From: an uncultured Selenomonas sp.
GTDB lineage: Bacteria; Bacillota; Negativicutes; Selenomonadales; Selenomonadaceae
Direction of reading: 5' to 3'
DNA length: 9,573 bases
NCBI GenBank assembly: GCA_947097535.1
Contig: CAMURM010000036.1
Location: 1-9,573 of the forward strand
The translations under genes and the position numbers were made by a program. The notes beneath the pieces were generated by a model that had not been told where the DNA came from, searched no databases, and worked only from the letters and a program-made list of their open reading frames with translations. Positions 1 to 6,498 of this stretch are shown here, in pieces (the stretch's first letter is position 1; each line of letters starts with the position of its first letter).

Positions 1-173
1 CGAATGTCTCGCGCTTCGGCAAGTTCCTCGGCGAATTTGCCGAGAACACGCAGTTCATCGTCGTCACGCACCGTAAGGGGACGATGGAGGCCGCCGATTT
101 CATGTACGGCATCACCATCGAGGACGCGGGCGTATCGCGAGTCCTTTCCGTGCGCCTCGACGAAGCGATTTGA
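1..173 (+). CDS. smc: Chromosome segregation protein SMC, C-terminal end (partial, 5' truncated)
   Basis: Reading from base 3, the last 56 codons of an SMC ATPase are visible, ending in TGA at 171-173. The segment starts just after where the Walker B/D-loop should be (NVSRFGKFLGEF...) and contains the very characteristic FIVVTHRKGTMEAAD stretch, with the H-loop histidine of the C-terminal ATPase lobe, then YGITIEDAGVSRVLSVRL. SMC forms the condensin-like SMC-ScpAB complex that compacts and segregates the chromosome. The stop lies 26 nt before the ftsY start with no terminator between them, so the two are probably co-transcribed, matching the rnc-smc-ftsY order common in Firmicutes. The rest of the gene is outside the window. 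Confidence 0.95.
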   Translation, partial: NVSRFGKFLGEFAENTQFIVVTHRKGTMEAADFMYGITIEDAGVSRVLSVRLDEAI

Positions 174-189
174 GGCGCATATATATCGT

Positions 190-195
190 AGGAGG
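190..195 (+). promoter_or_regulatory. ftsY ribosome binding site
   Basis: A perfect AGGAGG lies 4 nt before the ATG at 200. It decides the ftsY start against the upstream in-frame TTG at 170. Confidence 0.85.
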
Positions 196-199
196 TATT

Positions 200-1123
200 A
201 TGGGATTTTTTGACCGCTTGAAAAAAGGCCTCGCCAAGACGCGCGAGACCTTTACGAATAAGATTGAAAAGCTGATCATCGGCTATGCCGACATCGATGA
301 TGACCTACTCGATGAGCTGGAAGAAACATTGATCATGTCCGATGTCGGCGTGAAGACGACGGAAAGGCTCATGGCAGATGTCCGCAAGGGCATCAAGAAG
401 AAGGCGATCAACACGCCCGAGGACTTGAAGCCTTTCCTAGCCGAGAAGATTTCCGAGATCCTTCTGACAGGCTCCGATGAGACGCGCATCGCTTCGGCAG
501 GGCCGACCGTGCTCCTCGTCATCGGTGTCAACGGCGTCGGCAAGACGACGACGATCGGCAAGCTCGCCGCCTACTACAAGGAGCAGGGCAAGTCCGTCAT
601 GCTCGCCGCCGCCGACACCTTCCGCGCCGCCGCCATCGACCAGCTGCAGATCTGGGGCGAGCGCACGGGCGTGCCTGTCATCCGTCATGAGGAAGGCTCC
701 GACCCCGCCGCCGTCGCCTTCGACGCCGTCAAGGCGGCGCGAGCGCGTGGCATCGACGTGCTGCTCATCGATACGGCGGGTCGTCTGCATACGAAGTCGA
801 ACCTCATGGAAGAACTCAAGAAGATCAACCGCGTCATTCAGCGCGAGATTGCAGAAGCGCCGCATGAGACATTGCTCGTCCTCGACGCGACGACGGGGCA
901 GAATGCGATCAGTCAGGCAGATCTCTTTCAGAAAGCGGCGGCGATCACAGGCATCGTCCTGACGAAGCTCGACGGCACGGCGAAGGGCGGCGTCATCATC
1001 GGCTTGAAATCGGAGCTTGCCATGCCCGTGAAGTGGATCGGCGTCGGCGAAGGCGTCGACGATCTGCGGCCTTTCAACGCCAGGGAATTTTCGCGCGCCC
1101 TCTTCGGTCTCGATGCGGAGTGA
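200..1123 (+). CDS. ftsY: Signal recognition particle receptor FtsY
   Basis: A 307-residue SRP-receptor GTPase. FtsY docks the SRP-ribosome complex at the inner membrane and hands nascent membrane proteins to SecYEG. The N domain is a four-helix bundle (about residues 1-90, opening MGFFDRLKKGL). The G domain follows: P-loop GVNGVGKT at 109-116, AADTFRAAA (the I-box region typical of SRP GTPases), DTAGR at 191-195 and TKLDGTAKGG from residue 255. The long acidic A domain of E. coli FtsY is missing, as is usual in Firmicutes. The ATG at 200 is chosen because AGGAGG sits 4 nt upstream (190-195). An in-frame TTG at 170 would overlap the smc stop and has no ribosome binding site. The gene ends just before a strong terminator, closing the smc operon. 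Confidence 0.97.
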   Translation: MGFFDRLKKGLAKTRETFTNKIEKLIIGYADIDDDLLDELEETLIMSDVGVKTTERLMADVRKGIKKKAINTPEDLKPFLAEKISEILLTGSDETRIASAGPTVLLVIGVNGVGKTTTIGKLAAYYKEQGKSVMLAAADTFRAAAIDQLQIWGERTGVPVIRHEEGSDPAAVAFDAVKAARARGIDVLLIDTAGRLHTKSNLMEELKKINRVIQREIAEAPHETLLVLDATTGQNAISQADLFQKAAAITGIVLTKLDGTAKGGVIIGLKSELAMPVKWIGVGEGVDDLRPFNAREFSRALFGLDAE

Positions 1124-1175
1124 CGGCTCATCCTGCAGCTCTCGTCGATACTGCACAGAGGGCTGAGGTTATACG

Positions 1176-1220
1176 AGAACAACGAAAAAGGCTGCCGGCG
1201 GCAGCCTTTTTCGTTGTTCT
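1176..1220. terminator. Bidirectional intrinsic terminator after ftsY
   Basis: A perfect 21-bp inverted repeat (1176-1196 with 1200-1220) with a 3-nt loop (GGC). Its core is GGCTGCC/GGCAGCC, flanked by AAAAA on the left and TTTTT on the right, so it has a U-tract in either direction. It ends the smc-ftsY unit and insulates it from the promoter starting about 13 nt further on. Confidence 0.93.
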
Positions 1221-1232
1221 TTCCAAAGTGCA

Positions 1233-1261
1233 TTGACAAGCGATGATTTTTGCGGTAGCAT
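1233..1261 (+). promoter_or_regulatory. Sigma-70/SigA-type promoter for the riboswitch leader
   Basis: A perfect -35 box TTGACA (1233-1238) is followed after exactly 17 bp by TAGCAT (1256-1261), a 4/6 match to TATAAT. It sits just after the ftsY terminator and before the cobalamin riboswitch, as expected for the promoter of the B12-controlled operon. Transcription would start at about 1267-1270. This is judged by motif only. Confidence 0.8.
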
Positions 1262-1297
1262 AGGCGGTGGATTAAAGGCATTTATAATTTCATAAAA

Positions 1298-1476
1298 GCA
1301 GTGGGAATGAAGTTCCCGCTGTGGAGCAGGTACCCGCAAGGGTCTAAGAGAGAATCCGGTCGTGCCGGAGCGGTCCCGCCACTGTGAGGGGAGCGAAGCT
1401 GCAAGAATGTCACTGGGGTCATATCCCGGGAAGGCGCAGCTGAGCGATGAACCGAGTCAGGAGAACTGCCTGTTTA
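1298..1476 (+). ncRNA. Cobalamin (AdoCbl-type) riboswitch aptamer
   Basis: This is a B12-sensing leader RNA. Conserved elements appear in the expected order: GGTACCCGCAAGGGTCTAAGAG, shown here as a short hairpin arm (1329-1350), AATCCGG...CCGGAGCGG with GTCCCGCCACTGTGA (the conserved core at about 1373-1387), a variable hairpin region, GATGAACC, and the B12 box GAGTCAGGAGAACTGCC (1454-1470). A P1 helix can be drawn between 1324-1330 and 1469-1475 (seven pairs, two or three of them G-U). An extra 9-bp hairpin lies just 5' of the core (1299-1307 with 1313-1321, loop TGAAG). When adenosylcobalamin binds, riboswitches of this family turn off downstream transport genes, which fits the genes that follow. 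Confidence 0.95.
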
Positions 1477-1553
1477 ACAATCACCGTTTGACCTGCGAGC
1501 GATGGGAAGGGGATTTGTTCTTTGCATTCGTGCGCCTTGATGCTGCTCATGTA
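1477..1553 (+). promoter_or_regulatory. Riboswitch expression platform (linker between aptamer and terminator)
   Basis: Leader RNA between the B12 box and the terminator hairpin. No protein gene with a credible ribosome binding site lies here. It should contain an antiterminator arm, but I could not identify a convincing one by eye; only a short GCTC/GAGC pairing next to the terminator (about 1544-1559) was seen. Confidence 0.45.
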
Positions 1554-1588
1554 GGGAGCTTTTCTCTTCGCGGGAAAGGCTCCCTTTT
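1554..1588 (+). terminator. Riboswitch-controlled intrinsic terminator
   Basis: A 13-bp stem (1554-1566 with 1572-1584, outer part GGGAGC/GCTCCC, three G-U pairs) closes on the pentaloop TTCGC and is followed directly by TTTT (1585-1588). It lies 78 nt past the aptamer and 61 nt before the first gene. This is the usual arrangement for transcriptional attenuation by cobalamin: bound riboswitch terminates, free riboswitch reads through. Confidence 0.85.
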
Positions 1589-1603
1589 GCTTTGAAAGCA
1601 TGC

Positions 1604-1633
1604 GCTGTCATAAAGCGGGAAATCGTTGACAGC
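1604..1633 (+). repeat. Inverted repeat next to the btuF-like ribosome binding site
   Basis: GCTGTCA (1604-1610) and TGACAGC (1627-1633) form a perfect 7-bp stem with a 16-nt loop. The stem ends 2 nt before the ribosome binding site AAGGAGG (1636-1642). It could be a second RNA structure affecting translation or mRNA stability, or a chance palindrome; the sequence alone does not decide. Confidence 0.5.
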
Positions 1634-1649
1634 AGAAGGAGGAAAAATC

Positions 1650-2633
1650 TTGCGAAAAAGTTTTTTTGCCGTAGTCATGGTCGTCATTTGCCTGCTTCTG
1701 ACTTCATGCCGCACACCGGGCACAGCGAATGAAACGGGGGCGGGAAGCTACGAGTTCACGGACAGCCAGGGCACGGTCGTCACCATGCCCGCAAGGCCGC
1801 ATCGCATCGTCACGCTTTCGATGAGCACGGACGAGGTCATGCTCGGACTCGTACCGCCCGAGGATATGACGGCGGTAAACAGCCTCCTCGACGACCCCGT
1901 AAGCTCGAATGTTGTGGAGCTTGCGAAGAAGGTGGAAAAGCGCGTCGGCAATCCGACGGTCGAAGAGCTCGTCGCGCTGCACCCCGACCTCGTCGTCGTG
2001 CCCGATTGGGGTGACCTCACGATCGTGCCGTCGCTTCGGGAAGCGGGGCTGACGGTCGTCGTCTGCAAGGGGGCGAGAAATCTCGCCGAGATCAAGGAGA
2101 CGATCACGCTCCTAGCGCAGGCGGCGGGTGTGCCCGAGCGCGGCGAGAAGCTCCTCACAATGATGGACGAGCGACTGCAGAAAATTGAAAAGAAGGTCAG
2201 CGCCATTCCCGAGAGCGAGCGCAAGACTGTCGTCCTGATCTCACTGATGTCGGGCTACGGCGGCATCGGTTCGAGCTTTGACGACGCCTGCCGCTATGCA
2301 GGCGTGAAAAACGGCAGATCGGCGCTCGGCATTCACGACGGACAAGCCATGACGAAGGAGCAGCTCGTCCAGATCAATCCCGACATCCTCTTCGTACCGA
2401 CGTACAATGACCACGGCAAATTCGACGTCGATAAGTTCCGTAAGGAATACTTCGATGACCCGTCCCTGCAGACGGTCAAGGCGATCCGTGAAAAGCGCCT
2501 GGAAGAGCCTACGGAAGCCTATATTTACAACTGCTCGCAGGACTTCGTGCTCGGCGTGCAGGAAATCGCCTATCGCGCATACGGAGATGCCTTCGCCCAA
2601 GGGCGGGAGGAACATCTCTCTGCGGTGGAATAA
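1650..2633 (+). CDS. BtuF/FecB-type periplasmic-binding lipoprotein (probable cobalamin/corrinoid binding)
   Basis: A 327-residue substrate-binding protein of the ABC-transporter family for cobalamin, siderophores and heme (periplasmic-binding protein fold, Pfam PF01497). The signal peptide MRKSFFAVVMVVICLLLTSC has a lipobox (LTSC), so Cys20 is probably lipidated and the protein membrane-anchored on the periplasmic side. Family features follow: RPHRIVTLSMSTDEVMLGL, VEELVALHPDLVVVPDW, the long linker helix around KETITLLAQAAGV, then GYGGIGSSFDDACRYAG and INPDILFVPTYN. The TTG at 1650 is chosen because AAGGAGG (1636-1642) lies 7 nt upstream and the reading gives a clean lipoprotein signal; a TTG at 1626 lacks such a site. 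It is the first gene after the B12 riboswitch, so cobalamin or a related corrinoid is the likely ligand. No BtuC or BtuD follows it. Confidence 0.88.
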   Translation: MRKSFFAVVMVVICLLLTSCRTPGTANETGAGSYEFTDSQGTVVTMPARPHRIVTLSMSTDEVMLGLVPPEDMTAVNSLLDDPVSSNVVELAKKVEKRVGNPTVEELVALHPDLVVVPDWGDLTIVPSLREAGLTVVVCKGARNLAEIKETITLLAQAAGVPERGEKLLTMMDERLQKIEKKVSAIPESERKTVVLISLMSGYGGIGSSFDDACRYAGVKNGRSALGIHDGQAMTKEQLVQINPDILFVPTYNDHGKFDVDKFRKEYFDDPSLQTVKAIREKRLEEPTEAYIYNCSQDFVLGVQEIAYRAYGDAFAQGREEHLSAVE

Positions 2634-2660
2634 TAAAACTCCAAGGAGGAGAACAGGATC

Positions 2661-4586
2661 ATGAAGAGCAAGAAAAGGTACGACAAAAATCATTTGACAG
2701 GAAAGGTGGTGACAGCGCTTTTCGCATCGAGCCTCTGCTGCGCGACGGCTCTGGCGGCGGATAATGCGGCGGATGAAGAGGCGGTAAACGACCTCGGCGC
2801 GACTGTCGTGACGGCGGAGCGCATACCGACGGAGCGCATGGATACGCCTGCCAACGTCACGGTCATCACGGCGAAGGAAATCGCCGCGAACCACTATGCG
2901 ACCGTCGGCGAGGCGGTTGAGCATGTGAACGGCGTGACCGTCACGCGCATGGGCGGGCAGCAGCAGGAATTGGTGCGTCTCAATGGGGATGGCCGAGTGC
3001 TTCTTCTTGTGGACGGAGAAAGGCTCAATAATGAGCAGGGGGCTTCTACAGGGCGTTCCAGTGTCGATCTCAATATGATTCCCTCGATGAAGAACATCCA
3101 GCGCATTGAGATCGTCAAGGGAGGCGCTTCGGCGCTCTACGGCAGCGATGCCGTGGGCGGCGTCATCAACATCATCACGAAGAAGGGCGTGAAGAACGAA
3201 ACGACTGTCGACCTCAGCACGGGTTCGTGGAAGACGCACAGCATCGAGCTGACGAATCAGGGCACCGATGGCAACTACAGCTGGTTTGTGACGGGTGCGA
3301 TGACGAACGGCGGCAATTTCGATTACAACTACAGAGGCTCGGGCTATACGATGAACAGCAGCGACTACCGCAACCGCAGCTTCTCCCTGCGTCTCGACGG
3401 CAAGATCGACGAGCGCAGCTCGGCGCATATCTATTACGGGCATCGCTCGGTCAATGCGGCACTGTATGACTGCTTAGGCGGCGTTTCTGTACCGGCATCT
3501 TCCGGCAATAAGCTGACCGAGGTGTTCAACAATGTCAGCGCTTCCTATCGCTTCAAAGAGGGTACGGCGACGCCGGGATTCCTGCGCGTGTTTAATAACT
3601 ATAAGACGGTGACACAGGGCACGGAATTCAATACGCTTCTCTGGGGCTTTGATTACCAAAACGGCTGGCAGCTCGATGATAAGAATACTTTGATTGCCGG
3701 CGCAGAGTGGCATCAGAGCGATTCCTCGAATAGAGTGAAAGGCTACGACGGCAAACAGATCACGAATAAAGCCGTCTATATGCAGGATACGATGAAGCTC
3801 GACAAGCTGTCGTTCGTGCCCGGTGTGCGCGTCGATAACCACAGTATGTTTGGCACGCATTGGACGCCGAAGGCAGCTCTGAACTACCGTCCCGATGATG
3901 CAACGCAGTTCTATGCTTCGTGGGGCAAGGTGTTCAAGGCACCGACGGCAGACGATCTTTTTTATAACGACGCATACGGACTGCATGGCAACCCAAACCT
4001 TGAGCCAGAAACAGGTTGGACGGCAACAGTTGGTATGAATCACAAATTCAACGACAAGACGAGCATGGGCATCAGCTATTTTGAAAGCCACTTGGATGAT
4101 GCCATCCGCTGGGCGAACGGTTCTTCCGGTTGGACTCCTTCCAACGTCAATAAGGAAAAGAAGCGTGGTATAGAGCTTTCCTTCCGTCAACGGCTCGATG
4201 ATGCCTGGAGCTATGACTTGGGGTATTCGTATATCCGCACGGAAGTGGATGCCGGCGCGGGGCGCGGTTTTGTCTGGGAGAACGGCAACAGTCAGCCGAA
4301 CGGCTATCGCCTCGGCCTGCACTATGCGAAGGGGTCATGGAAGGCGAATATCCTCGGACGTATCGGCACAGGGCTTGATGAAGCCGTTTACCTCGACCAT
4401 AGCTATGCTATATGGGATTTCAATGTCAACTATGATATTGAAAAGAACATGACGGCGTACTTCCGCATCAACAACTTTACGAATGAGGAATACTATACGC
4501 GTAGCTTGTATTCTGGATGGACTGGAACTTCCTACTACCCCGGCACGGGTCGCTTCTACCAGGTCGGTCTTACCTGCTCATTCTAA
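2661..4586 (+). CDS. btuB: TonB-dependent outer-membrane receptor, BtuB-like (probable vitamin B12/corrinoid receptor)
   Basis: A 641-residue TonB-dependent receptor. The signal peptide probably ends at ALA|AD near residue 32. A TonB-box-like stretch GATVVTAER (46-54) follows, then a plug domain of about 55-175 with DTPANVTVITAKEI, VRLNGDGRVLLLVDGERLN, IQRIEIVKGGASALYGSDA and VGGVINIITKKG. The rest is a 22-strand-type beta barrel with WGKVFKAPTADDLF, NPNLEPETGW and NNFTNEEYYT, ending in a terminal Phe (LTCSF) as expected for BAM-dependent insertion. The length is close to E. coli BtuB (about 600 residues). AAGGAGG lies at 2643-2649. The gene starts 27 nt after the binding-protein gene with no terminator between, so both should be under riboswitch control. 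That context, more than the sequence, supports B12 as substrate. Two cysteines (C271, C639) in the mature protein are unusual for a receptor. Confidence 0.85.
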   Translation: MKSKKRYDKNHLTGKVVTALFASSLCCATALAADNAADEEAVNDLGATVVTAERIPTERMDTPANVTVITAKEIAANHYATVGEAVEHVNGVTVTRMGGQQQELVRLNGDGRVLLLVDGERLNNEQGASTGRSSVDLNMIPSMKNIQRIEIVKGGASALYGSDAVGGVINIITKKGVKNETTVDLSTGSWKTHSIELTNQGTDGNYSWFVTGAMTNGGNFDYNYRGSGYTMNSSDYRNRSFSLRLDGKIDERSSAHIYYGHRSVNAALYDCLGGVSVPASSGNKLTEVFNNVSASYRFKEGTATPGFLRVFNNYKTVTQGTEFNTLLWGFDYQNGWQLDDKNTLIAGAEWHQSDSSNRVKGYDGKQITNKAVYMQDTMKLDKLSFVPGVRVDNHSMFGTHWTPKAALNYRPDDATQFYASWGKVFKAPTADDLFYNDAYGLHGNPNLEPETGWTATVGMNHKFNDKTSMGISYFESHLDDAIRWANGSSGWTPSNVNKEKKRGIELSFRQRLDDAWSYDLGYSYIRTEVDAGAGRGFVWENGNSQPNGYRLGLHYAKGSWKANILGRIGTGLDEAVYLDHSYAIWDFNVNYDIEKNMTAYFRINNFTNEEYYTRSLYSGWTGTSYYPGTGRFYQVGLTCSF

Positions 4587-4603
4587 TGCTTTGCACGATG
4601 AAT

Positions 4604-4640
4604 GGCGCCTCCCACGCGCACTTTTGTGGGAGACGCCTTT
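4604..4640 (+). terminator. Hairpin after btuB-like gene, possible terminator or attenuator
   Basis: GGCG (4604-4607) and CTCCCAC (4609-4615) pair with GTGGGAG (4626-4632) and CGCC (4634-4637), giving 11 pairs with one C/A mismatch and a 10-nt loop. Only TTT and a pyrimidine run follow, so the U-tract is weak. The hairpin sits 17 nt after the btuB stop. It may end the btuF-btuB message, or only lower readthrough into exbB. Confidence 0.65.
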
Positions 4641-4700
4641 CTCGTATCAGCTATTATATTATCGTTATTTATTGAGTCAAATCATTTGGGAGGATTTTTC

Positions 4701-5339
4701 ATGGAAGCAATTATGACCGGTATAGAGTTTTTTCACAAGGGCGGCTCCATCATGTATGTGCTGCTCCTGTGCTCGATCTTTGTCGTGACCATCGGCATCG
4801 AGCGCGCGATGTACTTCTCACGCGCCGATACAGGACGCGCCTTCGCGCGCGACTTCTATCAGGCGATGGCGAACGAAGACTATGCAGGTGCGAGAAAGCT
4901 CGCGGAGGATCATCGCGGAGCGCTCGCCAACATCCTTTTCGGCGCGCTGAAGCTCGTGCGTAAAGATGCCGAGCGCGTTTCCTCCTACATGGAGATTCAG
5001 TCGGGCATCGCGCTGTCGAAGCTCAGGAAGCGTCTCTATTATTTGAGCGTCATCGTGACGATGGCGCCTCTTCTGGGGCTTCTCGGCACGATCAGCGGCA
5101 TGATTTCGGCGTTTTCGGTGTTCAACCTGCAGTCGGGGCAGGCGACGGCGATCACGGGCGGCGTCGGTGAGGCGCTGATTGCGACTGCCATGGGGCTTTG
5201 CGTCGCCATCATCGCGCTCGCCGTGCACGCGTACTTCACGCAGCGCATCGAGAGCATCGTCACGGACATGGAGCAGTGCTTCTCGCTCGTCGAGGGAGCA
5301 AAGGACGCGCTTTCCTCCGATGAGGGGGCGGCGCGATGA
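4701..5339 (+). CDS. exbB: ExbB proton-channel subunit (MotA/TolQ/ExbB family)
   Basis: A 212-residue inner-membrane protein that forms, with ExbD, the proton-driven motor powering TonB. Three membrane segments are visible: about 15-33 (GGSIMYVLLLCSIFVVTIG), about 112-137 with the family signature APLLGLLGTISGM, and about 160-182 (IATAMGLCVAIIALAVHAY). A large cytoplasmic loop lies between the first two, as in known ExbB. The ATG at 4701 is chosen because GGGAGG (4688-4693) is 7 nt upstream. An in-frame ATG at 4602 would place the start inside the hairpin after btuB and has no ribosome binding site. The stop overlaps the exbD start by 4 nt (ATGA), so the two are translationally coupled. TolQ is a related alternative, but the TonB neighbour and receptors favour ExbB. 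Confidence 0.93.
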   Translation: MEAIMTGIEFFHKGGSIMYVLLLCSIFVVTIGIERAMYFSRADTGRAFARDFYQAMANEDYAGARKLAEDHRGALANILFGALKLVRKDAERVSSYMEIQSGIALSKLRKRLYYLSVIVTMAPLLGLLGTISGMISAFSVFNLQSGQATAITGGVGEALIATAMGLCVAIIALAVHAYFTQRIESIVTDMEQCFSLVEGAKDALSSDEGAAR

Positions 5340-5749
5340 GGCTCAGAGACAGAAAGGGCTTCGATAAGCCCGAAATCATCATCATCCCGATGATCGACAT
5401 CATGTTTTTCCTGCTCGTGTTCTTCATGCTCAGCACGCTCTACATGGTGAACCTCAAGACCGTCGACGTCAATATGCCGAAGGCGGCGAACGTGGAGACG
5501 CAGATGCATGTGACGTATGTCGTCACGATGAAAAAGGACGGCAGCCTCTTCCTCGAAGATCAGCCCATCGCGGAAAAGGTGCTCTTAGAGCGCGCCAAGG
5601 CGGAGAGCGCGAGGAACGGCAACTTCTCGCTCGTCCTGCGCGCCGATCAGGACATCGACTACGGCATGGTCTACGCGCTTTTGGACAAGTTCAAGGGAGC
5701 GGGCATCACGCGCTTCGGGCTTGCCGGCGAAAGTGCAGGGGGCAATTGA
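5336..5749 (+). CDS. exbD: ExbD/TolR-family biopolymer transport protein
   Basis: A 137-residue inner-membrane protein, partner of ExbB in the TonB motor. A short cytoplasmic N-terminus leads into one membrane helix (about 14-35, IIIIPMIDIMFFLLVFFML). Asp21 in it is in the position of the essential proton-carrying aspartate of E. coli ExbD (Asp25). A small periplasmic domain follows (about 45-130), including DGSLFLEDQPI and LRADQDIDYGMVYALLDK, the typical ExbD/TolR fold. The start overlaps the exbB stop, and the stop is only 3 nt before the tonB start, so exbB-exbD-tonB is a tight translational unit. Confidence 0.93.
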   Translation: MRLRDRKGFDKPEIIIIPMIDIMFFLLVFFMLSTLYMVNLKTVDVNMPKAANVETQMHVTYVVTMKKDGSLFLEDQPIAEKVLLERAKAESARNGNFSLVLRADQDIDYGMVYALLDKFKGAGITRFGLAGESAGGN

Positions 5750-5752
5750 CGC

Positions 5753-6478
5753 ATGGAAAACACGAGGGATAAATATAAAGCGCTCCTCGCTTCTCTCGGT
5801 GTGCATCTCATCATCTTCTTCATCGCGGCGGCTTTCGGCGTATTTTCTATGGCAGCCGTGAAGGAGGCGCACGACAACATCGACGTCGTCGTCTACGACG
5901 AGACGCCGGACGAGGGCAGCGAGGGCGGCGGCTCGCCGCCGCAGATCGAGGCGGCGCCTGCTGTCGATGAGGTCGTGATTCCCGACAAGACGCTGCCGCC
6001 GATCGAGAGCACGCCGCCCGAGCCGCAGGAAAAGCCGAGCCAGAAACGTGAAGCGCGCGCGGGCAGCCCCATGGGGCAGGGGGGTGAAGGAACGGGCGCA
6101 GGAGTCGGCAGCGGCGACGGCACGGGATCGGGCACGGGCGGCAAGGGCACGGGCGTAAGCACCGCCGAGCCGCCGCCCCCGCCGCCGCCACCGCCGCCAC
6201 CGGAGCCGCCCAAGGAGCGTATCGAAGCGAGCCTTCGTTCGGAGGCTCGCCCCACATACCCGCCCGATCTCATCGAGGAGGACGTCGAGGGCAGCGTCAC
6301 GATCAAGATCTTTGTCGCGTCTGACGGCTCGATCGAAGATGTTTCCGTCATCTCGTCCTCGGGCTATGCCGCGATGGACAATGCTGCCGTCGAAGCGGGC
6401 TATCGCTTCACATTCAACCCCGGCGACGGCGGTGCGCGCGGCGTCTGGACGAAGACATTTCATTTCCGTTTGAACTGA
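5753..6478 (+). CDS. tonB: TonB energy transducer
   Basis: A 241-residue protein linking the ExbB-ExbD motor to the TonB boxes of outer-membrane receptors. The single N-terminal membrane segment (about 10-33) carries S14-x3-H18 (SLGVH), the same Ser/His spacing as functional S16/H20 of E. coli TonB. The periplasmic linker differs from the usual Glu-Pro/Lys-Pro repeats. It has an acidic, Pro-containing part, then a Gly-Ser-Thr-rich stretch (about 110-138, GTGSGTGGKGTG and similar), then 11 consecutive prolines and PEPPKE. The C-terminal domain (about 156-241) shows PTYPPDLIEEDVEGSVTI, VASDGSIEDVSVISSSGY and a final FHFRLN, standard for TonB. The ribosome binding site is weak (AGGGGG, 5737-5742), so translation probably relies on coupling to exbD 3 nt upstream. 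Confidence 0.93.
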   Translation: MENTRDKYKALLASLGVHLIIFFIAAAFGVFSMAAVKEAHDNIDVVVYDETPDEGSEGGGSPPQIEAAPAVDEVVIPDKTLPPIESTPPEPQEKPSQKREARAGSPMGQGGEGTGAGVGSGDGTGSGTGGKGTGVSTAEPPPPPPPPPPPEPPKERIEASLRSEARPTYPPDLIEEDVEGSVTIKIFVASDGSIEDVSVISSSGYAAMDNAAVEAGYRFTFNPGDGGARGVWTKTFHFRLN

Positions 6479-6498
6479 GTAAGAAGGAAGGTTATATT

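Noticed and set aside
170..199. TTG at 170 as an upstream start for ftsY
   Set aside because: It overlaps the smc stop and has no ribosome binding site, while the ATG at 200 has AGGAGG 4 nt upstream and gives the usual MGFFDRL N-terminus.
1362..1595. 77-codon + strand open frame inside the leader
   Set aside because: It lies across the riboswitch aptamer and terminator, where the bases are explained by conserved RNA structure; no ribosome binding site or protein-like features.
2241..3443. Long open frame (400 codons) on the - strand spanning the binding-protein and receptor genes
   Set aside because: It is a shadow of two well-supported + strand genes. The translation is rich in Arg, Ala, Val and His with no recognisable domain and runs across a gene junction.
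4650..4690. AT-rich stretch before exbB as a Fur box or promoter
   Set aside because: No 6-1-6 Fur-type palindrome fits well, TTGAGTCAA (4672-4680) is too short to call an operator, and no -35 box is found at proper spacing from the TATTAT-like elements.
4602..4700. ATG at 4602 as an upstream start for exbB
   Set aside because: It lies within the hairpin after btuB and lacks a ribosome binding site; the extension is not ExbB-like, and the ATG at 4701 has GGGAGG at proper distance.
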